64,000 nucleotides of DNA from an uncultured Eubacteriales bacterium (GCA_900542005.1 UQLW01000009.1:17542-81541); one strand, 5' to 3'; numbered from the stretch's first letter, positions 23,643 to 32,758 are shown. Numbers and translations are program-made. Notes: generated by a model from the letters alone, not told the origin.

Positions 23643-24788
23643 TTACTGAACAGCCCCGTCGGACAGCGAGACCACCGAGATATCCTGTCCGGGCTGCGCG
23701 TCGGGACGGCCGATCTGCCGCCCCCGGGTGATGACGACGTTTTCATCGATAATGGCGTTATAAACCTCGGCGGAATCCTCGATACGGGCGCCGTGCAGGA
23801 TGATCGAATCGTATACCTTGGCGTCGCGGCCAATATAGACGTCGTTGGAGATGACGGAATGAACCGCCTCGCCCAGCACCGTGCAGCCGTCGCAGACATA
23901 GCAATCGGTCACATGGGCCTCGCGGCCAATATACTGGGGCTTGGTCACCTGGTTTTTGGAATAGACCGGGAAGGTGGGGTCGTCCAGATCCAGGTTGCAG
24001 GTGCCGTCCAGCAGCTCCATGCTGGCCTCATAATAGCTGGGGATGGTTCCCGCGTCCTTCCAGTAGCCGTTAAAGCTGTAGGCGTAGAGCCGCCGCCCCT
24101 CGGCAAGGGCCTTGGGGATGATGTTTTTGCCGAAATCGTTGACCGAATCCGGATCGTCATGGTCGCGGATCAGGGCGTCCTTCAGGTATTGCCAGTTGAA
24201 GATATAAATCCCCATGGAGGCCAGGTTGGAGATCGGCTCCTTGGGCTTTTCCTCAAAGCGCTGCACCTGGCCGGCCTCGTCGCATACCATGATGCCGAAG
24301 CGGTTGGCCTCCTCCCAGGGGACGGGATAGACCGAGATGGTCACATCGGCGCCCTTCATCTTGTGATAGGCCAGCATTTTGGAATAGTCCATCTTATAGA
24401 TATGGTCGCCGGAGAGGATCAGCACATAGTCGGGATTATAAAAATCGATAAACTCGATATTCTGGTAAACAGCCGCCGCCGTGTTGTTGTACCAGTTGAA
24501 GCCCTCGCGGCTCTGATAGGGCGGCAGGATCGTGACGCCGCCGTCCACCGAATCCAGCGCCCAGGCCGAGCCTGTGCCAATGTAGGAATTCAGCATCAGG
24601 GGGCGGTACTGGGTCAGGACGCCTACCACGTCGATGTGGGAATTGGAGCAGTTGCTCAGGGTAAAATCGATCATACGGTATTTCCCGCCAAAGACGACCG
24701 CCGGTTTGGCGATATTGGTGGTTAACCCACCCAGTCGGCTGCCCTGGCCACCGGCCAGCAGCATAGCGATACATTCACGTTTGCGCAT
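23643..24788 (-). CDS. glgC: glucose-1-phosphate adenylyltransferase
   Basis: A 381-residue enzyme making ADP-glucose from ATP and glucose-1-phosphate, the committed step of glycogen synthesis. Signature elements: MLLAGGQGSRLGGLT, KPAVVFGGKYRMIDFTLSNC, the ILSGDHIYKMDY segment with the catalytic Asp, and FEEKP; the C-terminal beta-helix carries hexapeptide repeats. The gene overlaps glgB by 14 bases. It precedes glgD, giving a GlgC-GlgD pair. Confidence 0.96.
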   Translation of the reverse strand: MRKRECIAMLLAGGQGSRLGGLTTNIAKPAVVFGGKYRMIDFTLSNCSNSHIDVVGVLTQYRPLMLNSYIGTGSAWALDSVDGGVTILPPYQSREGFNWYNNTAAAVYQNIEFIDFYNPDYVLILSGDHIYKMDYSKMLAYHKMKGADVTISVYPVPWEEANRFGIMVCDEAGQVQRFEEKPKEPISNLASMGIYIFNWQYLKDALIRDHDDPDSVNDFGKNIIPKALAEGRRLYAYSFNGYWKDAGTIPSYYEASMELLDGTCNLDLDDPTFPVYSKNQVTKPQYIGREAHVTDCYVCDGCTVLGEAVHSVISNDVYIGRDAKVYDSIILHGARIEDSAEVYNAIIDENVVITRGRQIGRPDAQPGQDISVVSLSDGAVQ

Positions 24789-26730
24789 TGTTGATTCGCT
24801 CCCTTTCTTGTTCCTCTATTTCTTCGCTTTTCGCGGATATGGCTTGCGTTTGCGGCTGCGTCAGCGCAAAGACGAGGGAGGTAAGCCCCGGCAGCTGAAA
24901 GGTGATCTTATAGGGCAGGTCAAAGCACAGCTCAGCATAGGCCTGCACCGGCGGGTTGCGGCGGCCCTGTCCCCCATAGCGGGCGCGGCCGGAGTTAAAG
25001 ACCTCCTCATAGACGCCCGGCTTGGTTACGCCCAGGGAAAAGTATTCATGGTCCGTTGGCGTCATATTGAGCGCGCAGATAAGCTCGCGGCCCGCCTCGT
25101 CGATGCGGCGGAAGGAAAAGACGCTGTATCCGGCGTTGTTGGCGTCGATCCACTGGAAGCCTTCCCAGCTATCGTCCAGGGCCCACAGGGCGGGCTGCTC
25201 CAGGTAGAAAGCGTTCAGGTCGCGGACAAAGCGCTGCATGCAGGCATGCATGGGATAGTCCAGCAGGAACCATTCCAGCGGCTCGTTGAAGCGCCATTCG
25301 ATGAACTGGGCAAACTCGCTGCCCATAAAGAGCAGCTTTTTCCCCGGGTGGAACATCTGCCAGCAGAGCAGGTTGCGCAGGTTGGCGAACTTCTGCTCAT
25401 AATCGCCGGGCATACGGCCGATAAGGGAGAGCTTGCCATGCACCACCTCGTCATGGGAGAGGGAGAGCACAAAGCGCTCGGAGAAGGCGTACATCATGGC
25501 AAAGGTCATCTTGTCGTGATGATAGGAGCGATAAATGGGATCCAGCTTCATGTATTCCAGCGTATCGTTCATCCAGCCCATATTCCACTTGAAATGGAAG
25601 CCCAGGCCGCCCTCGGAGACCGGGCGGGTCACGCCGGGATGGGTGGAGGAATCCTCGGCAAAGAGCAGCACCCCAGGATATTCATTGACCAGCGTATCGT
25701 TCAGCTTGCGCAGAAATTCGATGGCTTCGATGTCCTCGGTGCCGCCGTCCCGGTTGCGCCGCTGGGTATCGCGGCCATAGTTTAAGTCGATCATGCTGGC
25801 CATGCCGTCGATCCGAAGCCCGTCGGCGTGGTACAGATCGACCCAGAAAAGAGCGTTGGAGATAAGGAAGCTCCACACATGCCGGTAGGCGAAGTTGAAC
25901 TTCTGGGTCCCCCAGTGCGGGTGATCCTCCCAGCCATATAGCGGCGTACCGTCGTATTCATAAAGGCCCGGAGCGTCCTTGCAGAAGTGGCCGGGCACCC
26001 AGTCCAGGATCACGCCGATGCCCTGGGCATGGCAGGCGTCGATAAAGGCCATGACGTCGGCCGGACGGCCCAGGCGGGACGTGGCCGCATAAAAGCCAAC
26101 AAGCTGATACCCCCACGAAGCGTCCAGCGGGTGCTCCATGATGGGCAGCAGCTCGATATGGGTGTAATGCATATCCTTGGCGTATTGGGCGAGCTTTGCG
26201 CCGACGCGGCCCAGGTCGATGCCGGCCTCGTCGGTGCAGGCCTCCAGCCAGCTTGTCAGGTGCACCTCGTAGATATTGACCGGCCGGCGTGCTGGCGTAT
26301 CGCCGCCTGACGCCCGCAGGCGGGCCATATAATCGCCGTCCTTCCAGTCATAATTTCCCAGGTCATAAACGATGGAGGCGGTATTGGGCCGCAGCTCGCT
26401 TGAAAATCCATAGGGGTCAGCCTTCAGGCGGGTTACGCCGTCCTCGCCCACCACAGCATATTTATACAGCGCGCCCTCGGGCAGGTTCTCAATGAACAGC
26501 TCCCAAAGGCCGGTAATGCCCAGATGGTTCATGGGATGGGCCGCGGGATCCCAGCCGTTAAAATCGCCCACCACGCTGACAGACTGGGCAAAGGGGGCCC
26601 AGGTAGCGAAATAGACGCCCTGGCTTTTCTTGCGCCGTATGCAGTGGGCGCCCATGGAATAGTAAGCGCGGTATTGGGTTCCCTGCCCGTACAGGTAAGC
26701 GAATACCGCGTCGCCCTGCGAGAATCTCAT
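24775..26730 (-). CDS. glgB: 1,4-alpha-glucan branching enzyme
   Basis: A 651-residue GH13 enzyme. N-terminal CBM48-like domain (GVYFATWAPFAQSVSVVGDF); catalytic barrel with DWVPGHF, DGLRIDGMASM (nucleophile Asp), LFAEDSS (acid/base Glu) and LSHDEVVHG. The start is the ATG with AAGGAGGA upstream; an earlier in-frame ATG has none. First gene of the operon with its own SigA-type promoter. Slightly shorter than E. coli GlgB because the N1 domain is missing, usual in Firmicutes. Confidence 0.96.
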   Translation of the reverse strand: MRFSQGDAVFAYLYGQGTQYRAYYSMGAHCIRRKKSQGVYFATWAPFAQSVSVVGDFNGWDPAAHPMNHLGITGLWELFIENLPEGALYKYAVVGEDGVTRLKADPYGFSSELRPNTASIVYDLGNYDWKDGDYMARLRASGGDTPARRPVNIYEVHLTSWLEACTDEAGIDLGRVGAKLAQYAKDMHYTHIELLPIMEHPLDASWGYQLVGFYAATSRLGRPADVMAFIDACHAQGIGVILDWVPGHFCKDAPGLYEYDGTPLYGWEDHPHWGTQKFNFAYRHVWSFLISNALFWVDLYHADGLRIDGMASMIDLNYGRDTQRRNRDGGTEDIEAIEFLRKLNDTLVNEYPGVLLFAEDSSTHPGVTRPVSEGGLGFHFKWNMGWMNDTLEYMKLDPIYRSYHHDKMTFAMMYAFSERFVLSLSHDEVVHGKLSLIGRMPGDYEQKFANLRNLLCWQMFHPGKKLLFMGSEFAQFIEWRFNEPLEWFLLDYPMHACMQRFVRDLNAFYLEQPALWALDDSWEGFQWIDANNAGYSVFSFRRIDEAGRELICALNMTPTDHEYFSLGVTKPGVYEEVFNSGRARYGGQGRRNPPVQAYAELCFDLPYKITFQLPGLTSLVFALTQPQTQAISAKSEEIEEQERERINNAQT

Positions 26731-26800
26731 AGGCTCCTCCTTGCATGCCATGATCGTGAAGTTAGACAATCATGACAATGAAACATGAATGCTTTTATTT

Positions 26801-26829
26801 ATTTTATTATATTTTCTCTCTACTGTCAA
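26801..26829 (-). promoter_or_regulatory. promoter of the glycogen operon
   Basis: Minus strand TTGACA (26829-26824), 17 bases, TAAAAT (26806-26801), with an AT-rich leader of about 65 bases to glgB. Confidence 0.75.
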
Positions 26830-26921
26830 AGGGAAAGGCGGTATTATTTGCCTGCCCGCTATGGCAATTTTATAATTGTTCGTGTTATCTCCGGCGCAAA
26901 GGGGAAAAAAGTTGGACGATA

Positions 26922-26949
26922 TTGACGATTTGGCCGAAAAGAGTATAAT
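26922..26949 (+). promoter_or_regulatory. promoter of tyrS
   Basis: TTGACG (26922-26927), 16 bases, TATAAT (26944-26949). The leader of about 45 bases is too short for a T-box. Confidence 0.75.
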
Positions 26950-27000
26950 AAAACAGATACAAACACCCTTGTTTGCAAGCGGTTGGGAGGAAGAAACGGC

Positions 27001-28233
27001 ATGGCCAACGTGATGGATGTCCTGCGCGAGCGCGGATATATTAAGCAGACTACCTTTGAAGAGGATTTATACCAGACGCTGGGGAAGGAGCGCGTGACCT
27101 TTTACGTCGGCTTTGACCCCACCGCCGACAGCCTGCATATCGGGCACTATATACCGGTGATGGTGATGACCCACCTGCAGCGGGCCGGCCACCGGCCCAT
27201 CGCCCTGGTAGGCGGAGGGACGGGCATGGTGGGCGACCCCTCGGGCCGTACCGACATGCGCAAGATGCTGACCCGGGAGGACGTGGCCCATAACGTGGCC
27301 TGCATCCAGAAGCAGCTCTCGCGCTTCCTGAATTTTGACCCCAGCCTGCCCAACGCCGCGATGATCGCCGATAACGCCGATTGGCTCTTGAAGCTGAACT
27401 ATGTGGATTTCCTGCGGGAGGTGGGCGTGCATTTTTCGGTCAACCGCATGCTGACGGCCGAATGCTACAAAAACCGCATGGAGAAGGGGCTCTCCTTCCT
27501 GGAATTCAACTATATGCTGATGCAGAGCTACGATTTCCTGGTGCTCAATCAGAAATATGGCTGCAGCCTGCAGGTGGGCGGCGACGACCAGTGGAGCAAC
27601 ATGCTCTCCGGCGCCGACCTTATCCGCCGCAAGGAGAAAAAGCCCGCCTTCGCCCTGACCTGCCAGCTGCTGCTCAATTCCCAGGGGCAGAAGATGGGGA
27701 AAACGGTGGGCGGCGCGCTGTGGCTGGATGAGAACCGCGTATCCCCCTATGATTTCTACCAATACTGGCGCAACGTGGACGACGCCGACGTGGAGCGCTG
27801 CCTGGCGCTGCTCACCTTCCTGCCGATGGACGAGGTGCGCCGCCTGGGCGGCTACCGCGACGAGCGGATCAACGAGTCCAAGCGCGTGCTGGCCTTTGAG
27901 ATTACGAAAATGGTCCATGGCGAGGAAAAGGCCCGCCAGGCCATGGAGGCGGCCGAAGCCCTCTTTTCGGGGAAGGGCGACCGCAACAACATGCCCACCA
28001 CCACCATCACCCGGGCGCAGCTGGAGGAGCATGGCCGCGTGGTGGAGCTGCTCGCCCAGTGCGGCCTGACCAAGTCCAACGGCGAGGGCCGCCGGCTGAT
28101 CGCCCAGGGCGCCGTCCAGATGAACGATGCGCCGGTGGACGATCCTGACGCCAAGGCCCAGCCCGACGATACGGGTACTATTATGCTGAAGAAGGGCAAG
28201 AAGGGGTATCACCGCTTCCTCGTGGAGGGCTAA
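27001..28233 (+). CDS. tyrS: tyrosyl-tRNA synthetase
   Basis: A 410-residue class Ic synthetase charging tRNA-Tyr. HIGH motif as HIGHY in DSLHIGHYIPVMVM, tyrosine pocket FNYMLMQSYDFL and VGGDDQWSN, KMSKS motif as KMGKT, and a C-terminal S4 RNA-binding domain with IAQGAVQMND. The ATG at 27001 has GGGAGGA upstream. No T-box leader, so it is regulated only by its promoter as far as can be seen. The next gene starts directly after its stop codon. Confidence 0.97.
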   Translation: MANVMDVLRERGYIKQTTFEEDLYQTLGKERVTFYVGFDPTADSLHIGHYIPVMVMTHLQRAGHRPIALVGGGTGMVGDPSGRTDMRKMLTREDVAHNVACIQKQLSRFLNFDPSLPNAAMIADNADWLLKLNYVDFLREVGVHFSVNRMLTAECYKNRMEKGLSFLEFNYMLMQSYDFLVLNQKYGCSLQVGGDDQWSNMLSGADLIRRKEKKPAFALTCQLLLNSQGQKMGKTVGGALWLDENRVSPYDFYQYWRNVDDADVERCLALLTFLPMDEVRRLGGYRDERINESKRVLAFEITKMVHGEEKARQAMEAAEALFSGKGDRNNMPTTTITRAQLEEHGRVVELLAQCGLTKSNGEGRRLIAQGAVQMNDAPVDDPDAKAQPDDTGTIMLKKGKKGYHRFLVEG

Positions 28234-28890
28234 ATGGAACGCCCGCAGGCGGAGAGCTACCGCACCGTGCGCGGCGAGGGGCGCTATGAGGAAACGATCC
28301 AGAAAAGCCGGTTCATCGGCATCGCCTTTCCCGCCTTTTCCGAGGCAGAGGCCAAGGCGGCCCTGGATCGGGTGCGGGCCGAATTTCCCGATGCCAGCAG
28401 CCTGTGCTATGGGTATGTCTGCGGCGCGTCGGGCCAGCTGCAGCGCTTTTATGACGATCACGAGCCGGTGGGCGGTATGCCCATCCTGGACGCGATCCGC
28501 AAGCGCGGCCTTATCGGCTGCGGCTGCGCGGTGGTGCGCTATTTTGGGGGCATTAAGCTAGGCGCAGGCGGGCTGGCCCGGGCCTTCGGATCGGCCGCTA
28601 TTGCCGCCATCGATGCGGCGCAGCCGGGCCTGGCGGAGAGAAGCCTGCGCTATCAGGTCGTTTTTGATTACAGCCTGCAGGGGAAAATGGAGTATGAACT
28701 GGCCCATTCCCCCCACCGGCTGGAGCAGGTAGAGTTTGGTATGGACGTTACCATGACGGTGCTGGTCCGCGCGGCGGACAGGGCCGCCTTTGAGGGCTTG
28801 GTCGGCAATATTACAAACGGCAAGGCGCTTTACGAGGTAACGGAGGAGATATTTTCCTTTTGGGATTCGTCCCGGAAGGTAAGCTTATAG
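28234..28890 (+). CDS. YigZ/IMPACT-type protein (UPF0029)
   Basis: A 218-residue protein with the UPF0029/IMPACT N-terminal domain: KSRFIGIAFPAFSEAEA, then YDDHEPVGGMPILDAIRKRG, then VVRYFGGIKLGAGGLARAFG, and a ferredoxin-like C-terminal domain. In eukaryotes IMPACT regulates translation control kinases; the bacterial role is unclear. The start follows the tyrS stop without a gap, so translation is probably coupled. Confidence 0.9.
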   Translation: MERPQAESYRTVRGEGRYEETIQKSRFIGIAFPAFSEAEAKAALDRVRAEFPDASSLCYGYVCGASGQLQRFYDDHEPVGGMPILDAIRKRGLIGCGCAVVRYFGGIKLGAGGLARAFGSAAIAAIDAAQPGLAERSLRYQVVFDYSLQGKMEYELAHSPHRLEQVEFGMDVTMTVLVRAADRAAFEGLVGNITNGKALYEVTEEIFSFWDSSRKVSL

Positions 28891-28911
28891 GAAGGACGGT
28901 AGTATCATCAG

Positions 28912-29985
28912 ATGAACATTCAAATTCAGCGTACCGATCACCCCAAGGAGAAGATCACCGACCCGGCTAAGCTTTCGTTTGGCAAGCATTTTACCGATCA
29001 CATGTTTACCATGAAATACGAAAGCGGCAAGGGCTGGTTTGACGCGAAGATCGAGCCCTACGGCAGCATCCAGATGGATCCCTCCTGCATGGTGCTGCAT
29101 TATGGCCAGGCGATCTTTGAGGGCCTGAAGGCCTATAAGGGCGATAACGGCGAGATCCGCCTGTTCCGCGTCCGGGACAACTTTGAGCGCATGAACCGCT
29201 CGGCGGCCCGTATGCGTATCCCGGAGATCGATGTGGATTTCTGCATGGAGGCGCTCCAGAAGCTGCTGGTCATGGAAAAGGACTGGATCCCCAGCGCGCC
29301 GGGCACCAGCCTCTATATCCGCCCGACCATCATCGCTATGGATCCCTATCTGGGCGTGAAGGCTTCCAGCACCTACCTGTTCTATATCATCCTCTCTCCG
29401 GTGGGCCCCTACTATCCGGAGGGCTTCAACCCGGTGCGGATCTATATCGAGGATGAATACGTCCGCGCCGTGAAGGGCGGTACGGGCTTCACCAAGGCGG
29501 CCTGCAACTACGCCATGAGCCTGCTGGCTGGGGAAATTGCCAAAGAGAAGGGCTATACCCAGGTGCTGTGGCTGGACGGCGTGGAGCACAAATATGTGGA
29601 AGAGGTGGGCAGCATGAACATCTTCTTCCTCTTCAAGAGCGGCCTGGTCACGCCGGCGCTGAACGGTTCGATCCTGCCGGGCATCACCCGGGATTCGGTC
29701 ATCAAGATGGCCAAGGAGCTGGGGATCCCCTGCGAGGAGCGCCGCGTGTCCATTGACGAGGTATACGAGGCCCACGCCAAGGGCGAGCTGCTGGAGGTCT
29801 TTGGTTCCGGTACCGCGGCGGTTATCTCCCCGGTGGGCGAGCTGAACTGGGACGGCAACATCATCGAGATTCACGGCGGCAAGACCGGCCCCGTGGCCGC
29901 GGAGCTCTACGAGAAGCTGACGGAGATCCAGTATGGCCGGGGCAACGATGTGCACGGCTGGAGCACCGTGGTAGCCGAAAAATAA
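28912..29985 (+). CDS. ilvE: branched-chain amino acid aminotransferase
   Basis: A 357-residue PLP enzyme of fold class IV that transfers the amino group between glutamate and branched-chain keto acids. Signature features: GQAIFEGLKAYKG, RPTIIAMDPYLG, and the lysine-containing GTGFTKAACNYAMSLLAGEI holding the Schiff-base Lys, then EVGSMNIFF and ELLEVFGSGTAAVISPVG. Length and layout match the BCAT family of Firmicutes. It lies 22 bases after yigZ with a weak Shine-Dalgarno, and is followed by a terminator. Confidence 0.95.
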   Translation: MNIQIQRTDHPKEKITDPAKLSFGKHFTDHMFTMKYESGKGWFDAKIEPYGSIQMDPSCMVLHYGQAIFEGLKAYKGDNGEIRLFRVRDNFERMNRSAARMRIPEIDVDFCMEALQKLLVMEKDWIPSAPGTSLYIRPTIIAMDPYLGVKASSTYLFYIILSPVGPYYPEGFNPVRIYIEDEYVRAVKGGTGFTKAACNYAMSLLAGEIAKEKGYTQVLWLDGVEHKYVEEVGSMNIFFLFKSGLVTPALNGSILPGITRDSVIKMAKELGIPCEERRVSIDEVYEAHAKGELLEVFGSGTAAVISPVGELNWDGNIIEIHGGKTGPVAAELYEKLTEIQYGRGNDVHGWSTVVAEK

Positions 29986-29996
29986 AGCAAAAGGGC

Positions 29997-30027
29997 AAAG
30001 GCCGGAGGATTCCTCCGGCCTTTTTTG
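29997..30027 (+). terminator. terminator of tyrS-yigZ-ilvE
   Basis: aaaggccggagg-att-cctccggccttttttg, a nine-base perfect stem and T run. Confidence 0.92.
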
Positions 30028-30409
30028 TGGGGCGGAATGTAGCGGGCAGCCTGCATGATGAAAAGGCTTCCCACTCCCAGGATAAGCCTCCGTAAGCCGC
30101 TGCATTCATTTTGCGCATCGCGATATGGCTGAAAAGCTATGCCGGATGACTTAACAAATATGAAACCTTCCCGGGATGCTTTGTCCATTGCCTGCCCTTG
30201 CTGCTGCCAGCGGCAGAAAAGATGGATTGTGGCCATCCTGGCCAATATGGCGGTATCAGCACTTCCTAGAAAGCCTTTTGCAGGCATATCAATCATCCGC
30301 CTTATAGTAGCGGTATCCCAAAAGATTCATTTGAAGATGCCGATAACATCACGGGTATTCCAAATCTGTCCAATTGCAAACCTGGATGCAACAGAAAGCC
30401 ACGCTTTCC
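30028..30409. other. non-coding gap before the TIM-barrel gene
   Basis: No open frame with a ribosome site or family resemblance. GC content falls from about 30130 on, matching the TIM-barrel gene, so the transferred segment probably starts here. Confidence 0.35.
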
Positions 30410-31270
30410 TTATATGAATTGGATGCCGGCGCTCTGAAGGTCATTGACAATGGAAGTCAGATCATCATTACCGCTATTGACCTCAAGCACCATCTTTCTT
30501 GTGACTCCATCATCAAAACATGCTTTGAATGCCCGGAGAAAAGAATCCTTGATGGCGGAATCTCCAAAATAGGTATTCAGGTCTCCGCAATGAGCAACTT
30601 TACGTCCGCTCTCTGATATCCGTTTACCCCACAGATGGACGCCACCAATAAACCATCGGATGTTCTTGGCTTCTTCTAATAAACGGATAAACTGCTTTTC
30701 TGTTTTGGCATTATGCGCTGTAAAAATCTGGGGTACGTCATATGCCATTTTAAGGCTTAATCCCTTTGCTTGTATAAGTTCGGCCAGCTTGAAGATATCC
30801 TTAGTCTTTGACAATAGGAATTTCCCGCCGTGATAAACAGAACCGCAACGGTTTTCTATGAGTATTTCTACTTCCGGAAAATAAACCTTTATTATAGCTT
30901 CAAATATAGCATAGTTCTTTGCAAAGGTTTCCAGGTCCGTATAGTCGTTGAACGGAGGATGGATTTCAATGATTCTCGGTTGGGTTTTGCACCCCACAAG
31001 CTCAACAATAAACTTTGCGAATTGTGAGGCCCAATCCTCATTCTTCCATAGCTGAGGAACCCCATCCTTGTTGGCCATTTTGATTGCCGGTAAGCCATTC
31101 ATTAGGGCGCTGTCAAGGTTCCTTTTACCATAGCTATATTCAGTATGGAGGGAGAAGTCTAATTGACCGCCGATTCTCTTCACATCAAAATGAGCAGCAA
31201 TTTCTTCAATGCGGAGCGGAACATACGACGGGTATGTCTGTCCATGATATTTGATCATTTCAAAGCTTGT
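30410..31270 (-). CDS. TIM-barrel protein of xylose-isomerase/AP-endonuclease type, function unknown
   Basis: A 286-residue protein with the alternating beta/alpha pattern of the xylose isomerase-like superfamily: RIIEIHPPFNDY, VEILIENRCGS, LSLKMAYDVPQIFTAHN, NIRWFIGGVHLWGK and KMVLEVNSGND. The Glu/His/Asp residues in these strands are placed as metal ligands would be. Start ATG at 31270 is preceded by a GGTGGGAA-like site; an earlier ATG at 31303 lacks one. The gene is more AT-rich than its neighbours and stands alone between terminators, so it may be horizontally acquired. Could be a sugar isomerase, an endonuclease or a uronate enzyme; I cannot choose. Confidence 0.55.
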   Translation of the reverse strand, partial: TSFEMIKYHGQTYPSYVPLRIEEIAAHFDVKRIGGQLDFSLHTEYSYGKRNLDSALMNGLPAIKMANKDGVPQLWKNEDWASQFAKFIVELVGCKTQPRIIEIHPPFNDYTDLETFAKNYAIFEAIIKVYFPEVEILIENRCGSVYHGGKFLLSKTKDIFKLAELIQAKGLSLKMAYDVPQIFTAHNAKTEKQFIRLLEEAKNIRWFIGGVHLWGKRISESGRKVAHCGDLNTYFGDSAIKDSFLRAFKACFDDGVTRKMVLEVNSGNDDLTSIVNDLQSAGIQFI

Positions 31271-31381
31271 CATTTCCCACCACTTCCGTCTATTGCATAT
31301 CATAGGTATAGGTCACGATTTGCCGCAATTTAGTGGGTATAGGCTCCAACGGGAAGCCTGTGATGGCATCCATAATAAACG

Positions 31382-31422
31382 TAAGGCAACGTATAGAGCG
31401 AGCCTCGCAGTATACGTTGCCT
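31382..31422. terminator. bidirectional terminator-like hairpin
   Basis: aaggcaacgtata-(loop)-tatacgttgcctt, a thirteen-base perfect stem with an inner gcgag-cctcgc stem, A/T-rich flanks. It sits between the TIM-barrel gene and the small gene at 31502. Confidence 0.75.
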
Positions 31423-31501
31423 TATTCGATATCTGCCCTAAAACGCAGCATGGCCAGCTTGCGAATAGCTGTGCAACGGGCCTGTTGCCCTATCAAGGGC
31501 G

Positions 31502-31756
31502 CTACGCCTGCTTCTGGCCGTCCAGATAGGCCTGCATGGCCCGGGCCAGCTGATCGGGACAGCTGGTACCTCCCCGGCACTGGATCCCCTTACAGCGGTC
31601 AATGATCTGCTGCGGCGTCATACCGACGCAGAGGCTGGCCACGCCGGCGGTATTGCCCCGGCAGCCGTTGGTAAATTTAACCTGCGTGACGATGTTGTCC
31701 TTGACCTCAAAATCGATGGCGCTGCTGCAGGTCCCCGATGTCTTGTAATGAAACAT
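31502..31756 (-). CDS. TIGR03905-type TSCPD-domain protein
   Basis: An 84-residue small protein with the TSCPD-like pattern: GTCSSAIDFEV, TNGCRGNTAGVASL, CKGIQCRGGTSCPDQLARAM. The cysteines may bind metal. These proteins are common in Clostridia and of unknown role. It lies five bases after the DUF4364 gene in the same operon. Confidence 0.85.
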   Translation of the reverse strand: MFHYKTSGTCSSAIDFEVKDNIVTQVKFTNGCRGNTAGVASLCVGMTPQQIIDRCKGIQCRGGTSCPDQLARAMQAYLDGQKQA

Positions 31757-31761
31757 GTATG

Positions 31762-32304
31762 TCAGTCCTCCTTGGGTTCGTTTTCAGTCAGGCGTTTGAT
31801 AAGATCGGCATAAATGGCGGGCCCGTCCCGCCGGAAAGCGCGGCACAGCTGGGCGGCCATGGCCGAGGTCGGCACCGAGAGCTCCATATGGAAAAGCTCC
31901 ACCGCATTTTCCCGGATACGGAGCGTGACCGGGAATTCCGCCGGGGAATCCTCCGTATAGGAGGCGGTGACTTCCATCTGCTGCTGAAAGGCCCGGCGGC
32001 GCTCCATAAGATAGCGGTCCATCTTCTCCCGCAGGGCGGGGGAAAGCTGCCTTTTGAAAAGGCCGACCATCTCCAGGCCGGCCGGGGTGATCTCGTGGAA
32101 GGTCAGGTTGTCCTGGGTGCGGATGCGGATGAGGCCGTCCTCAGCCAGCTCCACCAGGTGCTGGCACATGTCAAAATAATACATGAGGTCCAAATCGGCG
32201 CACATAACCGTCAGCTGATCCATCGTCATCTGCTGGCGTATCTTATAGAGGGCGTAAAGCAGCAGAAGCTTGTTTTCGGTCAGGTTTTCCTTGTGATGAA
32301 GCAA
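31762..32304 (-). CDS. DUF4364-family protein
   Basis: A 180-residue protein. N-terminal ENKLLLLYALYKIRQQMTMD and the winged-helix-like part DLDLMYYFDMCQHLVELAED, then EITPAGLEMVGLFKRQLS, typical of DUF4364. I chose the TTG at 32304 (LLHHKENLTEN) because AAGGAG precedes it; the long upstream frame to 32373 runs into the HPr-like gene. Function unknown; a small DNA-binding role is plausible. Confidence 0.85.
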   Translation of the reverse strand: MLHHKENLTENKLLLLYALYKIRQQMTMDQLTVMCADLDLMYYFDMCQHLVELAEDGLIRIRTQDNLTFHEITPAGLEMVGLFKRQLSPALREKMDRYLMERRRAFQQQMEVTASYTEDSPAEFPVTLRIRENAVELFHMELSVPTSAMAAQLCRAFRRDGPAIYADLIKRLTENEPKED

Positions 32305-32315
32305 GGCTGCGCTCC

Positions 32316-32567
32316 TTACGCCTTCGGGCCATCGGTCCGGAAGGCGGCAATCGCTTCGAGGAAATCCCCGCATTCGCTGGCATAGACGTCCAGGAGGATA
32401 TTGGCCCGGTTCCCCAGGCTGAGAATGCCCAGGATGGATTTGGCGTCCACCACATAGCGCCCGGAACGAAGGTCCATTTCAAAGGGAAAACGGCTGGCGA
32501 TCGCGACAAATTGCTTGGCCTGCTCCATGCTGGCAAGGGAAATGGAAACCGTAGTAAGTTCGGGCAT
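32316..32567 (-). CDS. HPr-fold protein without the active-site histidine
   Basis: An 83-residue HPr-like protein. The C-terminal half shows the Ser46-type motif region YVVDAKSILGILSLG and the following helix. The N-terminal region, where HPr has the phosphorylated His15, reads SMEQAKQFVAIASRF with no histidine, so it cannot carry a phosphate in the PTS. Such Clostridia proteins probably keep the regulatory fold only. First gene of a three-gene unit with DUF4364 and TSCPD genes; ATG with AGGAGGA upstream. Confidence 0.85.
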   Translation of the reverse strand: MPELTTVSISLASMEQAKQFVAIASRFPFEMDLRSGRYVVDAKSILGILSLGNRANILLDVYASECGDFLEAIAAFRTDGPKA

Positions 32568-32708
32568 TGGCAGATCCTCCTCTTTAATCTATGAAACGCC
32601 CCCGGCAGGCGGCGGCTGAAGCACGGTACGAAAAGGGGTAAACAGTCAGCTTCATTATAGAGGGGTTTTGGAAAAAAATCAATTCTTGCAGGAAGATAAA
32701 ATTGGGGC

Positions 32709-32736
32709 TTGATTTTACGGAGAAAAAATGTATAAT
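32709..32736 (+). promoter_or_regulatory. promoter of tRNA-Val and 6S RNA
   Basis: TTGATT (32709-32714), 16 bases, TATAAT (32731-32736). It lies about 22 bases before the tRNA start. Confidence 0.8.
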
Positions 32737-32758
32737 AGATTTTGCCACCGCGCTGTAT

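Noticed and set aside
22695..24725. A 676-residue plus-strand frame opposite glgD and glgC
   Set aside because: Rich in His, Gly, Ala and Val, with no domain pattern, lying exactly over two well-recognised genes.
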